From Oscarella lobularis (Eukaryota; Porifera; Homoscleromorpha; Homosclerophorida; Oscarellidae), in contig NC_089178.1 of the NCBI RefSeq assembly GCF_947507565.1, positions 744,001-808,000 on the forward strand: a stretch of 64,000 nt of DNA, given 5' to 3'. Position numbers and translations under genes: made by a program. Positions 11,208-26,200 of this stretch are shown piece by piece; position 1 is the stretch's first letter; each line of letters opens with the position of its first letter. Under the pieces are notes generated by a model that was given only the letters and a program-made list of their open reading frames with translations, did no database searches and had not been told where the DNA came from.

Positions 11208-11666
11208 TCAAACACACTCGCTACCCCATTTTTCTCCCTTTTCTCCTTTGTCTCCTTTTGAGCTCGTTTTCCCTTGAGGACCCGCTGGTCCTGGCTTTCC
11301 CAGTGCGCCGTTAATTCCCTCTTTACCCTTTGTTCCCTTCTCTCCTATCTCCCCGTTATCGCCTTGCTTTCCGCACTCTCCTTTCTCCCCGGGATCTCCA
11401 GCAAAGTTTGCCGAACAATAGTCGGATGTCTTATTGCAATGATCTTTAGCGTAGGATTCCATCGCCGCTCTGAGCTGTGACCTCACCCAAAAGCAAATTT
11501 CGTAGTCAATGCATTCCGTTGTTGTGCAGTCACTGCTACTAGTGCTCCGCCTTTTTCTTTGTTCAACTTGATGACGAGATTCGATTTCACTGTCATACTC
11601 TAAACCGATAAGAAAGCCACCAAGAAAAACCAGCACTAGTATTGCACCACTCTTATTCGATTCCAT
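11208..11666 (-). CDS. Short membrane-anchored collagen-like protein 2
   Basis: Paralogue of the neighbouring collagen gene. Start chosen at 11666 (MESNKSGAILVLVFLGGF) because it aligns with the paralogue start; an in-frame Met at 11735 would add 23 residues. Layout: hydrophobic N-terminal segment, basic RKRR furin-like site, several Cys (DCTTTECIDYEIC), then Gly-X-Y repeats from GDPGEKGECGKQG to GDKGEKGEK. The array is broken once where SSK replaces a Gly-led triplet (GKTSSKGDK), a local imperfection of the triple helix. One Cys sits inside the collagenous part (GEC), which could allow an interchain disulphide. The C-terminus is short (WGSECV). Confidence 0.78.
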   Translation of the reverse strand: MESNKSGAILVLVFLGGFLIGLEYDSEIESRHQVEQRKRRSTSSSDCTTTECIDYEICFWVRSQLRAAMESYAKDHCNKTSDYCSANFAGDPGEKGECGKQGDNGEIGEKGTKGKEGINGALGKPGPAGPQGKTSSKGDKGEKGEKWGSECV

Positions 11667-11726
11667 GTGGGAGAGGTTTGCGTTTTGCGCTATGTCTGAC
11701 GACAGAGCCGTATATACTGCCCTGTC

Positions 11727-11746
11727 TGATGACATCTGATGACATC
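11727..11746. promoter_or_regulatory. Tandem ctgatgacat motif between collagen 2 and GDI
   Basis: The sequence ctgatgacat occurs twice in tandem in the gap between the head-to-head collagen 2 and GDI genes. TGATGACATCA resembles an AP-1/ATF site. This is a position-based guess. Confidence 0.2.
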
Positions 11747-11853
11747 ATTGGTCGGGCACGTGCCCATGATTTATTCACTCGATATCAACGAGTTGAGTAC
11801 AAGCGTTCCGCCCTTCATACTTTCCGCCTCTCTTTGCGGCGTCGAAACCCCAT

Positions 11854-14149
<2,296 letters not shown>

Positions 14150-14293
14150 CGGTTAGAATCGCATCGAACCTCGCTTTTTTCTTCCTTTTGTGTGTTGCCG
14201 CGCGTCCATGCGTTTGTATTGGTATAATATGGTTTTTTGCTTGTCTGATTATCTGAACCCTAGTATCTCTGTACACGGTCTACGTTCGTTTAG

Positions 14294-17117
14294 CTAGGAG
14301 TAAGACGTCACTTGATAAGGCGACAGACTGCTCTTAGTCACTTGAGAGCAGCTTGTCGTAGTCCATTGGGCCACCGAGTTTCGCATGAATGCAAGCGCGT
14401 CGTCCTCGGATACCATTCCCTTTTTGTATCGGATCTCGATTTCGGTAACCCTTTTGTTGTATAACATCAGAGCCTAGAGACAAAACGATTAGTCTTGGAT
14501 GGAAGTAGTGACGTTTTGCGCACCTTTGTTACTCCGTTTAGGCTTGCTAGTTCCATGATAGACGTTATCCAAAGTGTCGCTTTTTCTACTGCGTGCATCG
14601 CGTAGGTTTGGTGTAGTATCTCCAGGAGTGGGCTTGGGTTGTTTTCTATGCCATAGAGCTTCTGGCTTTTCAGAGACTGCTCGTTGGGGTAGAAACTTCC
14701 CTCTAGTAGTAGCGGTCCTAAGCACGTGGTCGCGTAATCAATTGGCTACCAATGTTCTAATTGATTGGCTCACCGATGCTCAGTAGACACTCGGTACGGT
14801 GAAAACAAGAGCCACTACGACACGCCTTGACTTTAGTTTCTTGATTGGTTAGTGCGTAGAAATGGGCGTTAGTGTTTCCTTCGTTTTCTCGGTCTGATAA
14901 ACCGAGGGAAACCCAGTGAGCAAATTCGTTGCACGCCTTGACTTTCTCATTCCACGTGGTTCCTAACGGAAACGTTCTTATGTACTCCTCGCGCGTCTAC
15001 GTGAGATAGACCTTGTATGCACGGAGAGCAGGATACGAGGCAGCCGTCAAGGGCTCGACGAACGTCACTTCGTTCCCTCCAGAAATGTTTCAGCTCGATA
15101 ACTTTCCACAGTTTGTTCACCTCCAATACGCGATTCTAAAGTATTGTTTAGACGGCAAATTTGGCACAGTAGAGTACTCTGACGTACGGCTTTACTACGG
15201 GCGCAGAAATCCGTCTCCGTTCCGTCTTCTGGACAAGACGTTATGGGAGATCTACGACAAACGCCACAATCAATTTAATTGGTATTTTTAATCGTGGGAA
15301 AAGTCTGTCCTTCTAACTAACTATAGAGATAGAGATAGGGGGCCCCTTTACTTACTGTTTAGGAGGCACGTATTCATATTCGTGGGATTGCACTGACGGC
15401 ACAAGTTCCTGATAGTCGCAGACTACGTCGGAGAGGTACTGCGGAATGTCGATTCGACGCTCCGCTACGTAAGAAACAAACTTTCAAGCGTTCTAAATTT
15501 TGATGTAATGCTTTATACCGTTAACTAGGCTGTACTGAATTGACCGTTGAAAATCGTCCTTTGACGTATTGACGCCGGCACCCGTGGAAACGAACAGACT
15601 CCATCTGATGTCAAAGTAGACTCCTTCGCGAAGAAGAATGACTCCGAATGATTTTCCCTTCTCCGCTAAATCAAGTCCGCACTCTTCAGCAAATGTTGTA
15701 GCCAAACTCATAGGGCTCGTCTTCGAATTGACGAGTCTCGTCTCAACACCGCTGCCCAACCTGTGCCGCCGATTCTCCTTGTCGGAATCGACTCGCACGT
15801 CTTCGTCGCTCCTTGTTCGGTAGGCGGAAACGATGTCTAGTCGACCGTCTTTTAGTTTTTTATACACCAATTCGAGGCAATAGAGAAGATCGGGATCGAA
15901 TCGAAAGTATCTGTACGCCTGGCCTGTGCCGTTGTGGAAAGAGAGAACATCTCTCACTGTAAAGTGAGTCGACAGTCGCTCATCTTGTCGACCATCGCTA
16001 TCCGCCAAAAGTTCCGCCTCTCTAAAATAGTTAATTAATTAATTCAATTTTTATTGCGTTCCCGGATAATGTCGTTTCTCTCGTATTATACGGGACCCTG
16101 TACACTCTTACGCCTCTGCTTCGTAGTCGTACTCCGACGATTCCGGCACGGTGACCTCTAGAAATGTCGCTCCCGATGGATATATGACGACGGTTCCGTG
16201 TCGGCCTTTCTGTCGTTTCACCGACACCGTCAAGAAACCTCTTACGTCGTGATAAACGTGATCGAAGCCGGCGCAGACGGTCAGCGCTCCTAGACGAGAC
16301 AAGAGCGCCACGTCGTCGTCACGATCAGGAACGCCTACGAAAAACGAAGAAAAACGCAGGTTGGCCTACAATTCCGTCTGCCGTAACCCTAACGCGAGGA
16401 AAAAACTACACATAACGTACTGTCGGGTGTTGTAATCTCAATCGATACGTCCAACCGAGCAGATCTGCCTTCGTAATGAAGAGACGACGGCGGATGAATT
16501 CCGACCACGTCGGTCGACGTCGATTCATCCCACGCTTCACTGACTCGGATTCGTCCTAGTAGAAAAAAAATCAAAAAAAAGAAACTTAATTTTTTTGATT
16601 TTTTTTCCTTACGCTTTGGCCATTCTTTGGCGACGAGTCTTTGCAGCAATTTGAGACGCGAGTAAAGTCGTCCGCTCATGAGACGATCGGCGCACTGATC
16701 GCTATTCCGTCGCGTGTCCGTCGCTGCCGGCTGGCCGTTTCGGCAGTCGACGCACGAACGACTCTTGTCACCGCACCACGTGTTTGTATTCTCTTCATTC
16801 ACAAACACGACGTCTTCACCTCTGTTGGATAGATACAGGAATCAATAATATAGAGTAGTATTTTTAGTGAACTCTCACCTGTATTGGACAAGACTTTCAA
16901 ATGACGATGAAGTGTTGGATCGTACGAGTCGCTGTTCGAGCCGTCCGCACGCGTCGACGGCGCTCGTTCGAAGTGGAAACGACTCGCCCGACGGCACGTC
17001 GGATCGATCGTCGCACGACGGCAGCGGCGCGCAATTCGACGGCTCGCAATCGGCGTCGGGCAGGAGAGCGACGACGGAGAGCGGGAAAAGGAGAAGAGCG
17101 AACGGAACGGCGGCCAT
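14294..17117 (-). CDS. Secreted protein with Hedgehog-N domain plus M15-peptidase-like domain
   Basis: Start MAAVPFALLLFPLSVVALL is a clean signal peptide; an in-frame Met lies 45 bases upstream. After a Cys-containing linker comes a Hedgehog amino-terminal (Hedge) domain: EDVVFVNEENTNTW, CADRLMSGRLYSRLKLLQRL, RRIRVSEAWDE, SSLHYEGRSARLDVS and ALTVCAGFDHVYHDVRGFLT. The next exon encodes a second domain, STHFTVRDVLSF, YFRFDPDLLYCLELVYKKL, IVSAYRTRSDED, RRHRLGSGVE and EGVYFDIR, the pattern of M15A/D-Ala-D-Ala carboxypeptidase folds, which are structurally related to Hedgehog-N. A C-terminal region (TREEYIRTFPLGTTWNEKV to SPYQVTSYS, TAG at 14296-14294) has no recognised fold. No Hint/autoprocessing domain is seen, so this is not a canonical Hedgehog ligand. 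Zinc-site residues are mostly changed. An exon near 15253-15188 was placed by reading-phase logic. Head to head with the array gene at 17267. Confidence 0.72.
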
Positions 17118-17266
17118 CGCGTGACGGGGCGTAGCTTTGTTTCCTTGTTGGGATGGTAGCACGTGATGACCTCACGTGCATTTATTTGACGACTTGTCCA
17201 TCGCGACGACGACGACGACGACGACGAAGACGACGATAATTTGAAGCGTTTCTTTTTTAATCTCGA
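17118..17266. promoter_or_regulatory. Shared promoter region with (CGA)n microsatellite
   Basis: About 149 bases separate the start codons of two secreted-protein genes on opposite strands. The gap contains a CGA trinucleotide run at about 17204-17236 and two cacgtg/cacgtga-type motifs near 17159-17178. A bidirectional promoter is inferred from the spacing. Confidence 0.4.
17204..17236. repeat. (CGA)n trinucleotide microsatellite
   Basis: Eleven nearly perfect cga/gac units, with one interruption (gaaga), directly upstream of the large extracellular array gene. Confidence 0.85.
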
Positions 17267-20200
17267 ATGTTGGTGTGTCTCTGCATTCTTTGGATTGCGA
17301 CGAACGCCGCGGCCGCCTCGTGGAGCGACTGGACGAATGCCTACGAAGGCGCGCTCAACTATTCCTGTCCCAATAACGAAGCCGTGGCCGGCGTATCAAG
17401 CGAGTTCAGGTACGACGACTATAAAACTATCAAAGTGAGACAACTTACCCCTATTTTATCATCAGCACTTCGCACGGCGATCGACGGTGGAAATTCTATT
17501 GCTCCGACGTCGAAACGTTGGCCGGCGCGGGCGACGTTTCGTGCACGCTCCAGACGGCGTCGTCGACGCCGGGCGACGACGTCGACTTCTCGTGTCCCAG
17601 TTCGGCTTACTTGGGCGGCGTCGTCGCCGAGTTCGACTCGACGACGAAGGATCGCGTTTGGCGCGCGTATTGCTGCTCGCGACGTCGCGCGAGTTTGGTC
17701 GACTGCGATTCGATGCCGATAGCGCCCGGGACGCGACTCGAGAGCGCGTTCGATTTGCCCATTCCCGTCGACGCGACGAATCCTCGTCGACGTGTTTTCG
17801 TCGGCTTCGAGGGGTACTACGACGATTCGAAGACGGATCGCACGTGGCGTTTTCGTCATTGCGAACTCAAGGGTACGATGGGGAAGAGACGTTTCGATGG
17901 TTTTATTCTCATTCGTGTTCACTCTAGTTACGTGTCTCGCACCCGAGATTCCCGACAACGGGTTCTACGTCGCCGATAGTTATCTGTTCAATTCGACTGT
18001 CGATTACGCGTGCAATCGTTCGTTTTTCATGTCGAACGGATCGGCGTCGCGAACCTGTTTGAATTCGGGCGACTACGACGGACAGGAGCCGACTTGTTCG
18101 GGTCGGTTTGGACGACGAAGTTTTGGGGATTAGTGAAAAAGTGACGTGTTTTTTTTTGTTTGCCCTTACTAGCTTGCACTCACATTGGACATTGCGCCGA
18201 CGTTTGGTGCACGAATGAAACGGATCAGTATTGCGTTCTTTGCGAGTCGAATCACGGCTTTCGAAAGGGCGACAGAGCTTTCGTGAACAGACGCACGACT
18301 TGCGACGGTAAGCGAAAACTTCAAAGAGACCTATTATTGCATATTTTTGTTTGCTATGACGCGAATCAAATCCTTATTGGGACCTTTTTTTGTTCTAGCT
18401 CTTTGCTCGTGGAAAAGTCACTATTGCTACCCGGGAAACTGTACGGGAACGATTGACACATGCCAATGCTCGCCAGACTTCGCTGGTCCAAGTTGCTTGC
18501 AATGTAATTCACAGCTATGCACGCAGCGGATATCTAGCAAACATTTTTTATTATAGTGAACGCTGAGCCGACGCTATTGGACTGTCGAGTTCGTCTCGAA
18601 AACTCAAACGGAGTTCAAACGGCCGACGCGGCGTGCAATTCTTCGTCGTCGCCACTTCCCGTCTACACCAACGTTCTTCCGACGGACATTCGTCTCGAAT
18701 GGGACGTCATGTATCACGGACCGAATCCGCCGCCGCCGCGTCCGTCCTACGTCATTGACTACGCCGTCGGCGTCGCCGAATCGTACACGAACGCGACAAT
18801 AAGACGAGCATCAGGTAATTAATTAAAAATGAAACATTTTCAAAATTCAAAATTTGAATTTCTTTCTTTCAGCTCTTTCCGTGATCGTCGACGCCGAAAT
18901 CTTCAATTGCATCACTAACTCGTTTTCCGACGCGTCGCCCGTCGCCGGTCCGGCGAAATGCGTCAACGAGCAGCCGCTTCTCAAAACGTTCCTTCACGGC
19001 GATCGCTACGAAATGACGGTCGCGTCGCGAACGGGCGGACGCGTGACGATTCGCAATCACGACGCGGCGGCGGCGACGAACGAAACGAAATTCTACGACG
19101 GCGCGTCGTTCGTCGGTCGCGCGCTCTTCGTACTCGATTTCGTCGCGCCGACTCACTGTTCGACCGATTCGCCGCCGTCGTGCAAATCCGGCGAAGGCGA
19201 TTCGTTGAAAATTCTCGCACCGATCACGCGCCGGCCGTCGGTGCGCCTTCGCTGGGGCGGCTACGGCGACGATCTCGCCGACGTCGCCTCGTATCGAGTC
19301 GACGCCTATCGGCTCGAGTTGCGCGGCGCGCGCATGTGCGAGATCGTCGACTCGCCGATCGACACGCATTCGGTCGAGCACTCGACGTCGATTTTGACGC
19401 ATGCGCACGAATTTGATCTCGACGCGCCCGGCGTCTATTCCGTCGTCTTGACGACGATCGACGGCGCCGGAAATCGGCGACTCGCGCGTCGTTTTGTTCT
19501 TTACGACGCCGATTCGACGCTGCGAATTGACGTCGCGTCGCCGATTCGCGTCACGACGGCGGAGAATTTGACTCGCGAAGCGTGGCAGACGAATTTGCGC
19601 GATCCTATTTCTATACGCGGTGTTGGGCATTTCTATAACACGCGTCTGCGCGTCGAACCGTGGCTCGGCCCCGTCTGTGATTTTTATCGTGACGGCGGCG
19701 GCGTCGACGCCGCGTATGATCAGCCGGCGACCGGCGGCGATTTGCCGAGGAACGGCACTATCAACGCCGACGGCGTCGTCGTAATGGAATACGCGATACG
19801 TGTTGACGACGAGGCGGGCGAATCGGCCGCGTCGGTTGCCGTGCCGACCGTCTGGACGGCGATTGACGACGTGGCGTTGGAGAACTTTACCGCGTTCGTT
19901 GCACGACGCGACGGCGAAACGGCGCGATTCTGGTTCAGAGCGACGGACGTTTTTGGCGTTGAGGCGATCGACTCGATCGTTCTTCATTTCGACTCGTCGC
20001 CGCCCGTTGTGGGCAATTTCACGTTTGCGGGAAAAGGCGACGTCGCCGACGAGCCGTTGCACTTGTACGACTCTTCCGACGTATTGAAAATGGTTTTCGA
20101 TTTCAACGCGAAAGACGAGGAGAGTGGAATTGAAAAGTTGACGTGGACCATTGGGAGTTATTCCGAAGGAAGTGACGTCGCCAGCGGACGAGTTCAAATT

Positions 20201-23200
20201 CGTTCGTCCAGCGTTTGCAACGACGACGACGACGACTCGTGCTATTGCATTTCCATCGGACTTTGCTATAACGTCACGTTTCGCGTTCGACCGAATTCGC
20301 TTCAGCTCAAAGCACTTTCTCTTCGCCACGATTCCGAGTATCACGTCGCCGTGACGGCGATCAATCGGGCGGGATTGGCTCTCACGATTGATAGACGATT
20401 TACCGTTGATACGACGCCGCCTCGAGCGGGCTACGTCGTCGACGGTGTCCAAGGCTCCGATGACGTCGATTTTCAACCGAGTCGAATTTATTCCTTTGCC
20501 TGGTCGGGATTTTTTGATCACGAGACTGGCATCGCGTTTTATCAGTACATCGTCGATTTGGAATGTGCGAAGGCAGAGACTTTTAGCATTCCGCCTGTTG
20601 GAAAAGTAAGCTCCGTTATTTTTTATTGTGCATACGGTATGTGTTTATAATATCCTAGGTTAATCAAACCCGTGAGACTTGGGCTTCTTTGGCGACTCCG
20701 AGCGGTGGTTTTTACCGTGTCACAGTGGTCGCTTATAATCGAGCGTTGACTATGTCGCAAACTGTCTGTTCTGACGGCGTCGTCATTGACGAAACGGCAC
20801 CGATCGTCGAACAAGTTTACATCGACGACATACGCGTCGAACCGGGATTGGGCAGAAACTCGCAAAACGAGGTAAATCAAACGAACGATCGCGATCTCGC
20901 GCCATAACGTCTTTTCAGGTATGGCTAGTCAATAAGAATCGACTGAGAAAGCGCGTCGAATCGCCGTCGTTAGCTTGCCTAGCGAATGTCCCGCTCGTTC
21001 ACAATCTTCCCCTTTACCCGCTCGACTCTCAGTCTCCGACGGCGGAAAGCGACGCCTGCACGCGCTACCCGCCTCTAATCGAGGAATTCTTTTTGAATCG
21101 AGACGGCGCAATCGCGGCGAACTGGTCGGCTTCCGACCCGGAAAGCGATCTTCTCGACTACGAATTCGGTCTCAGCAGCACTTCAAACCAAACCGCCTAT
21201 CCCGACATCTATCCTTTCGCGTCGACCGGAGCCCGACCCGCCTTCGTCGTCCAACACGCCAACATTCGACAAGGCGAACGAATCTACGTCGTCATCCGAG
21301 CGAAAAACAACGCGGCACTTTCTTTGACCGTTGTCGTCGGCTCGATTCAAATCGACACGACGCCTCCGACATTTGTCGGCGACTTGCAGGTGAAATTCGA
21401 TAACGATAGCCGCTGTCTCGTCGCGACGTGGCCCGACGACGGAGGCTTCGTCGATCCGGAAGACGATCGACTTCGACTCGAAATCGCCGTCAAGGCGAAT
21501 GACGAAACGGTCTACAATCTCGACTTTCGAACGGTGGATGTCGTCGCGCCGGCGTCGTCGCCGTGTCGCACGTCGTCGTCGTGCGCGACGGTTTGCGTCG
21601 ACGAGCTCGCCTTTCTGCTGCACGACGCGCACGTCTACGTCGTTCACCTTCGCGCGACGAATCGCGCGGGACTGTCGTCGTTCGTCGCGTCGAATGCGTA
21701 CGCGCACGACGACGGCTCGCCTATCGGTAAAATCGTCGTCGTCGATCTGGATCCTTCTCCGCCGCGCGACGACTGCTCTAATCCGAGCGAGCGAATATTT
21801 CTCCTCGACGAAGACGCCGATTTTCAGACAATAGGCGATCGCATTTCGGCTCGATGGTTCGGCGGCGGCGGCGGCGGCGGCGGCGACAACGTCACATACG
21901 AATTCGGTGTCGGTTCGAAACGGTATAGCGACGACGTCGTGGCATTCAAGAGCATCGGCAACGCGACTCGTCACACCGAACTAGGCCTCGCATTGGAACA
22001 CAATCGAATGTACTACGTCATTATACGGGCTTCTAGAGCGGGTAACGCTGTCGTTGCGTCATCGGACGGCGTGCGTGTTTTCACGAACGTGGACGGTTGG
22101 ATGGCGGGAAGTCAAATTGTAGACGGACTTCGAAGTGTTGACCGCGACTATCAAGCTTCGCTGACGACTCTTGAAGCGGCGTGGACGTTTCCGGCGTCAC
22201 TCGACGGCGTCGCGACTCACTTCGCGATATCCGCGCTGAAGCGAACCGGAAACAGCACGGAAACGATACGTGCGTGCGAGAACGTCGGCACGCGCAAGTC
22301 GGCGACGCTCGCCGGCCTATCGTTGACGATGGGCTCCGAATATTTCGTCGAGGTGCGTCCGTGTCGACCGGGCGGCTGCTTCGGTGCCGTCGGTTCGGAC
22401 GGCGTGCGAGTGCTCGATCGTCCCGTCGCACGACGAGCGACGGCGACGTACGACGTTTTGACGCGTCGTCTCGTCGTCGCGTGGGCGCCGTTCGACGGCG
22501 AAGACGTCGTCTGCTATCGATATCACGTCGGAACGGAGAGTGGATGGTCCAATACGTTATCCATCAGCGATTGTACAATCTCGTTAGGTCATCAGGTACG
22601 AAATAAAAATAATGCTGGTTCTTGTTGGAAATCGTTTTTACTGCAGGCAAATGTTACTCTATTTGCGCACTACCGTTACTTCGTTACCGTGATCGGTGTC
22701 AACGCCGCCGGTCTGTCCGATCGCGCTTTCGTCGAGGTGAGCTGGAAGAACGGCGATCGTTCTCTCGTCCGCTCGAACGTCGCTAATTATACCCTGAACG
22801 TCTACGACGTCGATCCCGATCGCATCGTCGCGTCCGACCCGACGCTTCCGTGGGAACAGCGCGAATTTGTCGATGTCGCCTACGACGATTTGGAGTACGT
22901 GCGTCGGACGACTCGGTTGGCCGCCGCGTGGCCCCGCTATCGTCGTCACGCGTCCTATCGTTGGTCCGTGTCGACGAAATCGTCGTTCGCGTCGTGCGAC
23001 TCGGACGGCGTTGTTGCGTGCGGCGCGACGACGGCGAGCGACGTCGTCGTCGACGATCTTCGTCTCGAGTTGGGCCGTCGCTACTACGTTTGCGTTCGAG
23101 CGGAAGCGGCGGACGTTGCGCGCGAGAACTTTGTCGAGACGTTGGAGAGTTTCGAAGCGTGTTCGAATGGCGTTGTCGTCGATTGGAAGGAGCCCGAGTT

Positions 23201-26200
23201 GGGATGCGTGCGACTTGGCGGGGAAGAGATCGGCGACTGCGACGACGGCCGAACGGTCTACCAAGCGTCGAGTTCTCATTTCAGCGTTTTCTGGTCGGGG
23301 TTTGCGGATAACGAAACGGGTATAAATTACTACGAGTACGCCATCGGTAAGCGTTAGAGAAACGAAAAGCGTTTAATAGATCTGACTTTTGGACAGGCTC
23401 CTCCGTCGGATTGGGAGATGTTGCAAATTATACGTCTGTCGGCTCGCAGATGAGCGTGACTCTCAATGGACTCTCACTTCGCGACGGACAGATGTATTAT
23501 GCAACTGTCAGAGGTAAATTTCCAAGGCTCTCTTTTTCCATTTCTTTGACTTCCACGCAGCATATGATTTTGCCGGAAATTCGATTCGCGCAATTTCGAA
23601 CGGCGTCGTCGTCGATTCGAGTCCGCCATCGCTCGGCTTGATTACAATCGCCGACAATCCGTTCGCTTCCACTACTCACCTGCCGTCGCTGTCCGACGGC
23701 TTGACGGCGCATTGGAGCGGCATAAACGACGAGGAAAGTGGACTGGCGGCACTGGAATGGACAATCGGGTCGCGTCCCGGTGACGCCGACATAGCGGGGT
23801 TCTCGGCGGTGGCAGTCGGCGGCACCTTTTCGGCAAAGGCAGACAAGCTGAACGATGTCCGACAGAGTCAACTCGTTTTCGCATCGATAGTGGTACGACC
23901 CAGCTCTGCCCCTCTTATCGCGGCGAATATTCGATTTGTATTCTAATTCAGGCCGTCAATCGTGCCGGGTTATCCCGACTTTCAACGTCGAACGGCTGCG
24001 TCGCCGACCGCCAATCGCCCTCACCTGGACGCGTTTTAGATGGCGACAGGGTGGCCGTCGATTCAGACGTCGATTACGTGCAGTCGGCGGAAAGAGTTTC
24101 CGCGCATTGGACGGCGTTTGACGACGGAGAGACGTTCATAAGCGAGTACCTGTGGTCGCTCGGTTCGTGTTTGAAGTGCGCGGATGTGGTTCCACTGACA
24201 AGCTCAGGACTGCAAACAGGTACGGTCGCGCGTATCTGTTTTATGTATTAGCTTGTGCGCGGCCATGTGCAAAGACCCCCTACTTCGTGCAGCACATTGC
24301 GTCGCCCTTTCAACGTTTCCTCGTTAATAAGCAAATCGATTCGCGTTACCGCAGTTGTTGCAGCGACCGGCAGGGGGTTATAAATAGTTGTACGCCTCTA
24401 TTTTTCTTAGCGGGTTTCTGTTCCGGGCTTCGGTTTTCTTTGTCGTTTCCGTTAGCCGTTCCTTTTCTTTTTTCTGTTTGCAGAGGCGTTTCTATCGTCG
24501 CTGCATCTTGTCAACGGACGGAAATACTTTGCATCGGTTGTCGCGTGCGATGGCGTCGGTTTGTGCAGCGAGCCGACGTCGTCCGACGGTTTCGTCGTCG
24601 ACGTTTCGCCGCCTGTGTCGGGCGTCGTTTTCGACGGCACGCGCACCGGCAACGACATCGCCTTTCAATCAAATCGGTAATTATGACGTCAAAAAATAAT
24701 GTTAACATTTTTCTGTCGTTCTTTTTTAGAAATTTTTTGTCCGCTCAATGGTATGGATTTCACGATCCCCAATCGTCGATCTATCGCTTCGATTGGGCCG
24801 TCGGCACCGGCGGCGTTTTGGACGATATTCTCCCCTGGCGCGTCGTTCACTTGTCTCAAACGGCGACGGCATCGCTCTCAACTCCTCTACCTCTCAACAC
24901 GAATCTCTACTCGTCCGTGAGAGCCGTTAATCGAGCCGGCTTAGAAACGATATCAACGTCTAACGGTTTTCGCGTCGACGTCACTCCGCCGCTCATACGA
25001 CGTCGACCGGCAATCGACGTCGCGTGGGCGGGATCGCTTAAAGTCGGCACCCAGTACGATCGCACTCGCTTGCGAGTTGACTGGAAATTCGACGACGCCG
25101 AAAGTTCAATCGCGAGTCGGCACGTTTTTGTGTCGGCATCGCACGACGGCGCGACTCAGCTGCCCGCCTCGGCGAACAACGACGATGCTGATGAATACGT
25201 TGCGACGGGGCTAACGCTCGAGGACGGTCATCGTTACGCAGCGACGGTGACGGCGTGCAATGCAGCCGGACTATGCGTCGTCGGCTCGTCCGATTACGCA
25301 CTCGTCGATTCGAGTCGGCCGTCGGCGGGCGCGTTTGCCGTCGAAACAGAGTCGGTAGCCGAATTGAATCGCGACGTCGGTTCCATGACGTGGATCAACG
25401 ACGACGTGGATACGAAAGCGCGTTTGGATTTAGCGTGGCTCGGATTTGACGATCCGCACTCGGGCATCGATCACTATTACGTCGACGTTGGCACCGGCTA
25501 CGCGAGCGCCGACCTAGCGAAAGGAGCGCGTGTCGCTCACGCCGGCGCGACGACGGCGACGCAGCGAACGATCGTGCTCACGTCGAGACGACTCTTTCCC
25601 AACGAGAAAATCATCGCGACGATATGGGCCGTGAACGGGGTCGGCGTGCGAAGCGAATATCTCAAACGAACGTTCGTCGTTCGCCGCGGAAGCGCGTCGG
25701 GATCGGGCGATCTTGAGCTCGAGCGATCGGTCGCCTGTTCCGTACATCGATGTGCCGGTCATTGCACGTGCGCGCCACTCGGTCGCCGCTGCGCGCCGAC
25801 GACGACGTGTCGGCCGCTCAACGCGACCGACGCGAGTCGCGATCGATCGATAGTCGTTGCGACGACCGAGACGAATTTTACGTCGTCGCAATGTTGCTTG
25901 GGTGCGTCGTGGAGCCTCGTCGGCTCCGGCGACGACATCGTCGGATTCGAGTGGTCTGTCGGCGTCGTCGGAAAATTGATTGTCGAATCGACGTGGTTCG
26001 ACGTGGGCTCGGAGAAGAGCGCCGTTTTTCTCGTCGAAAACGAACGCAAACTGTCGCCGGGTGTTTCGTACGTTTTTCACGTGCGCACGTGGTATTCCGC
26101 CGACGAGTACGCCGTCTTTCGATCTGACGCCGTCGTCGTCGATCGGCCCTATTCTCCCATCGTGACTACGGGACGACGCGTGAAGGAAATTCGCTCGCTC

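Noticed and set aside
15013-15291. Plus-strand 92-codon frame inside the Hedge-domain gene
   Set aside because: Looks protein-like, but phase logic needs a minus-strand exon here (about 15253-15188, acceptor tcgtag, donor gtacgt) to join PPK to TREEYIRT. The plus frame has no Met start, no upstream exon and lies in the remaining intron.
18869-20521. 550-codon open frame on the minus strand
   Set aside because: Antisense to the repeat-array exons. Its translation is Arg/Asp/Val-rich without domain pattern and arises from the GAC/GTC/TCG codon bias of the plus strand, which reads as clear fibronectin-like repeats.
21183-23311. Several 110-260-codon frames on both strands in the array gene
   Set aside because: Same codon-bias effect. 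None carries the repeat motif or splice-consistent ends.
24152-24480. Open frame running through an intron of the array gene
   Set aside because: Reads through a donor (ggtacggtcg) and lacks the repeat pattern until the next acceptor; treated as intron.
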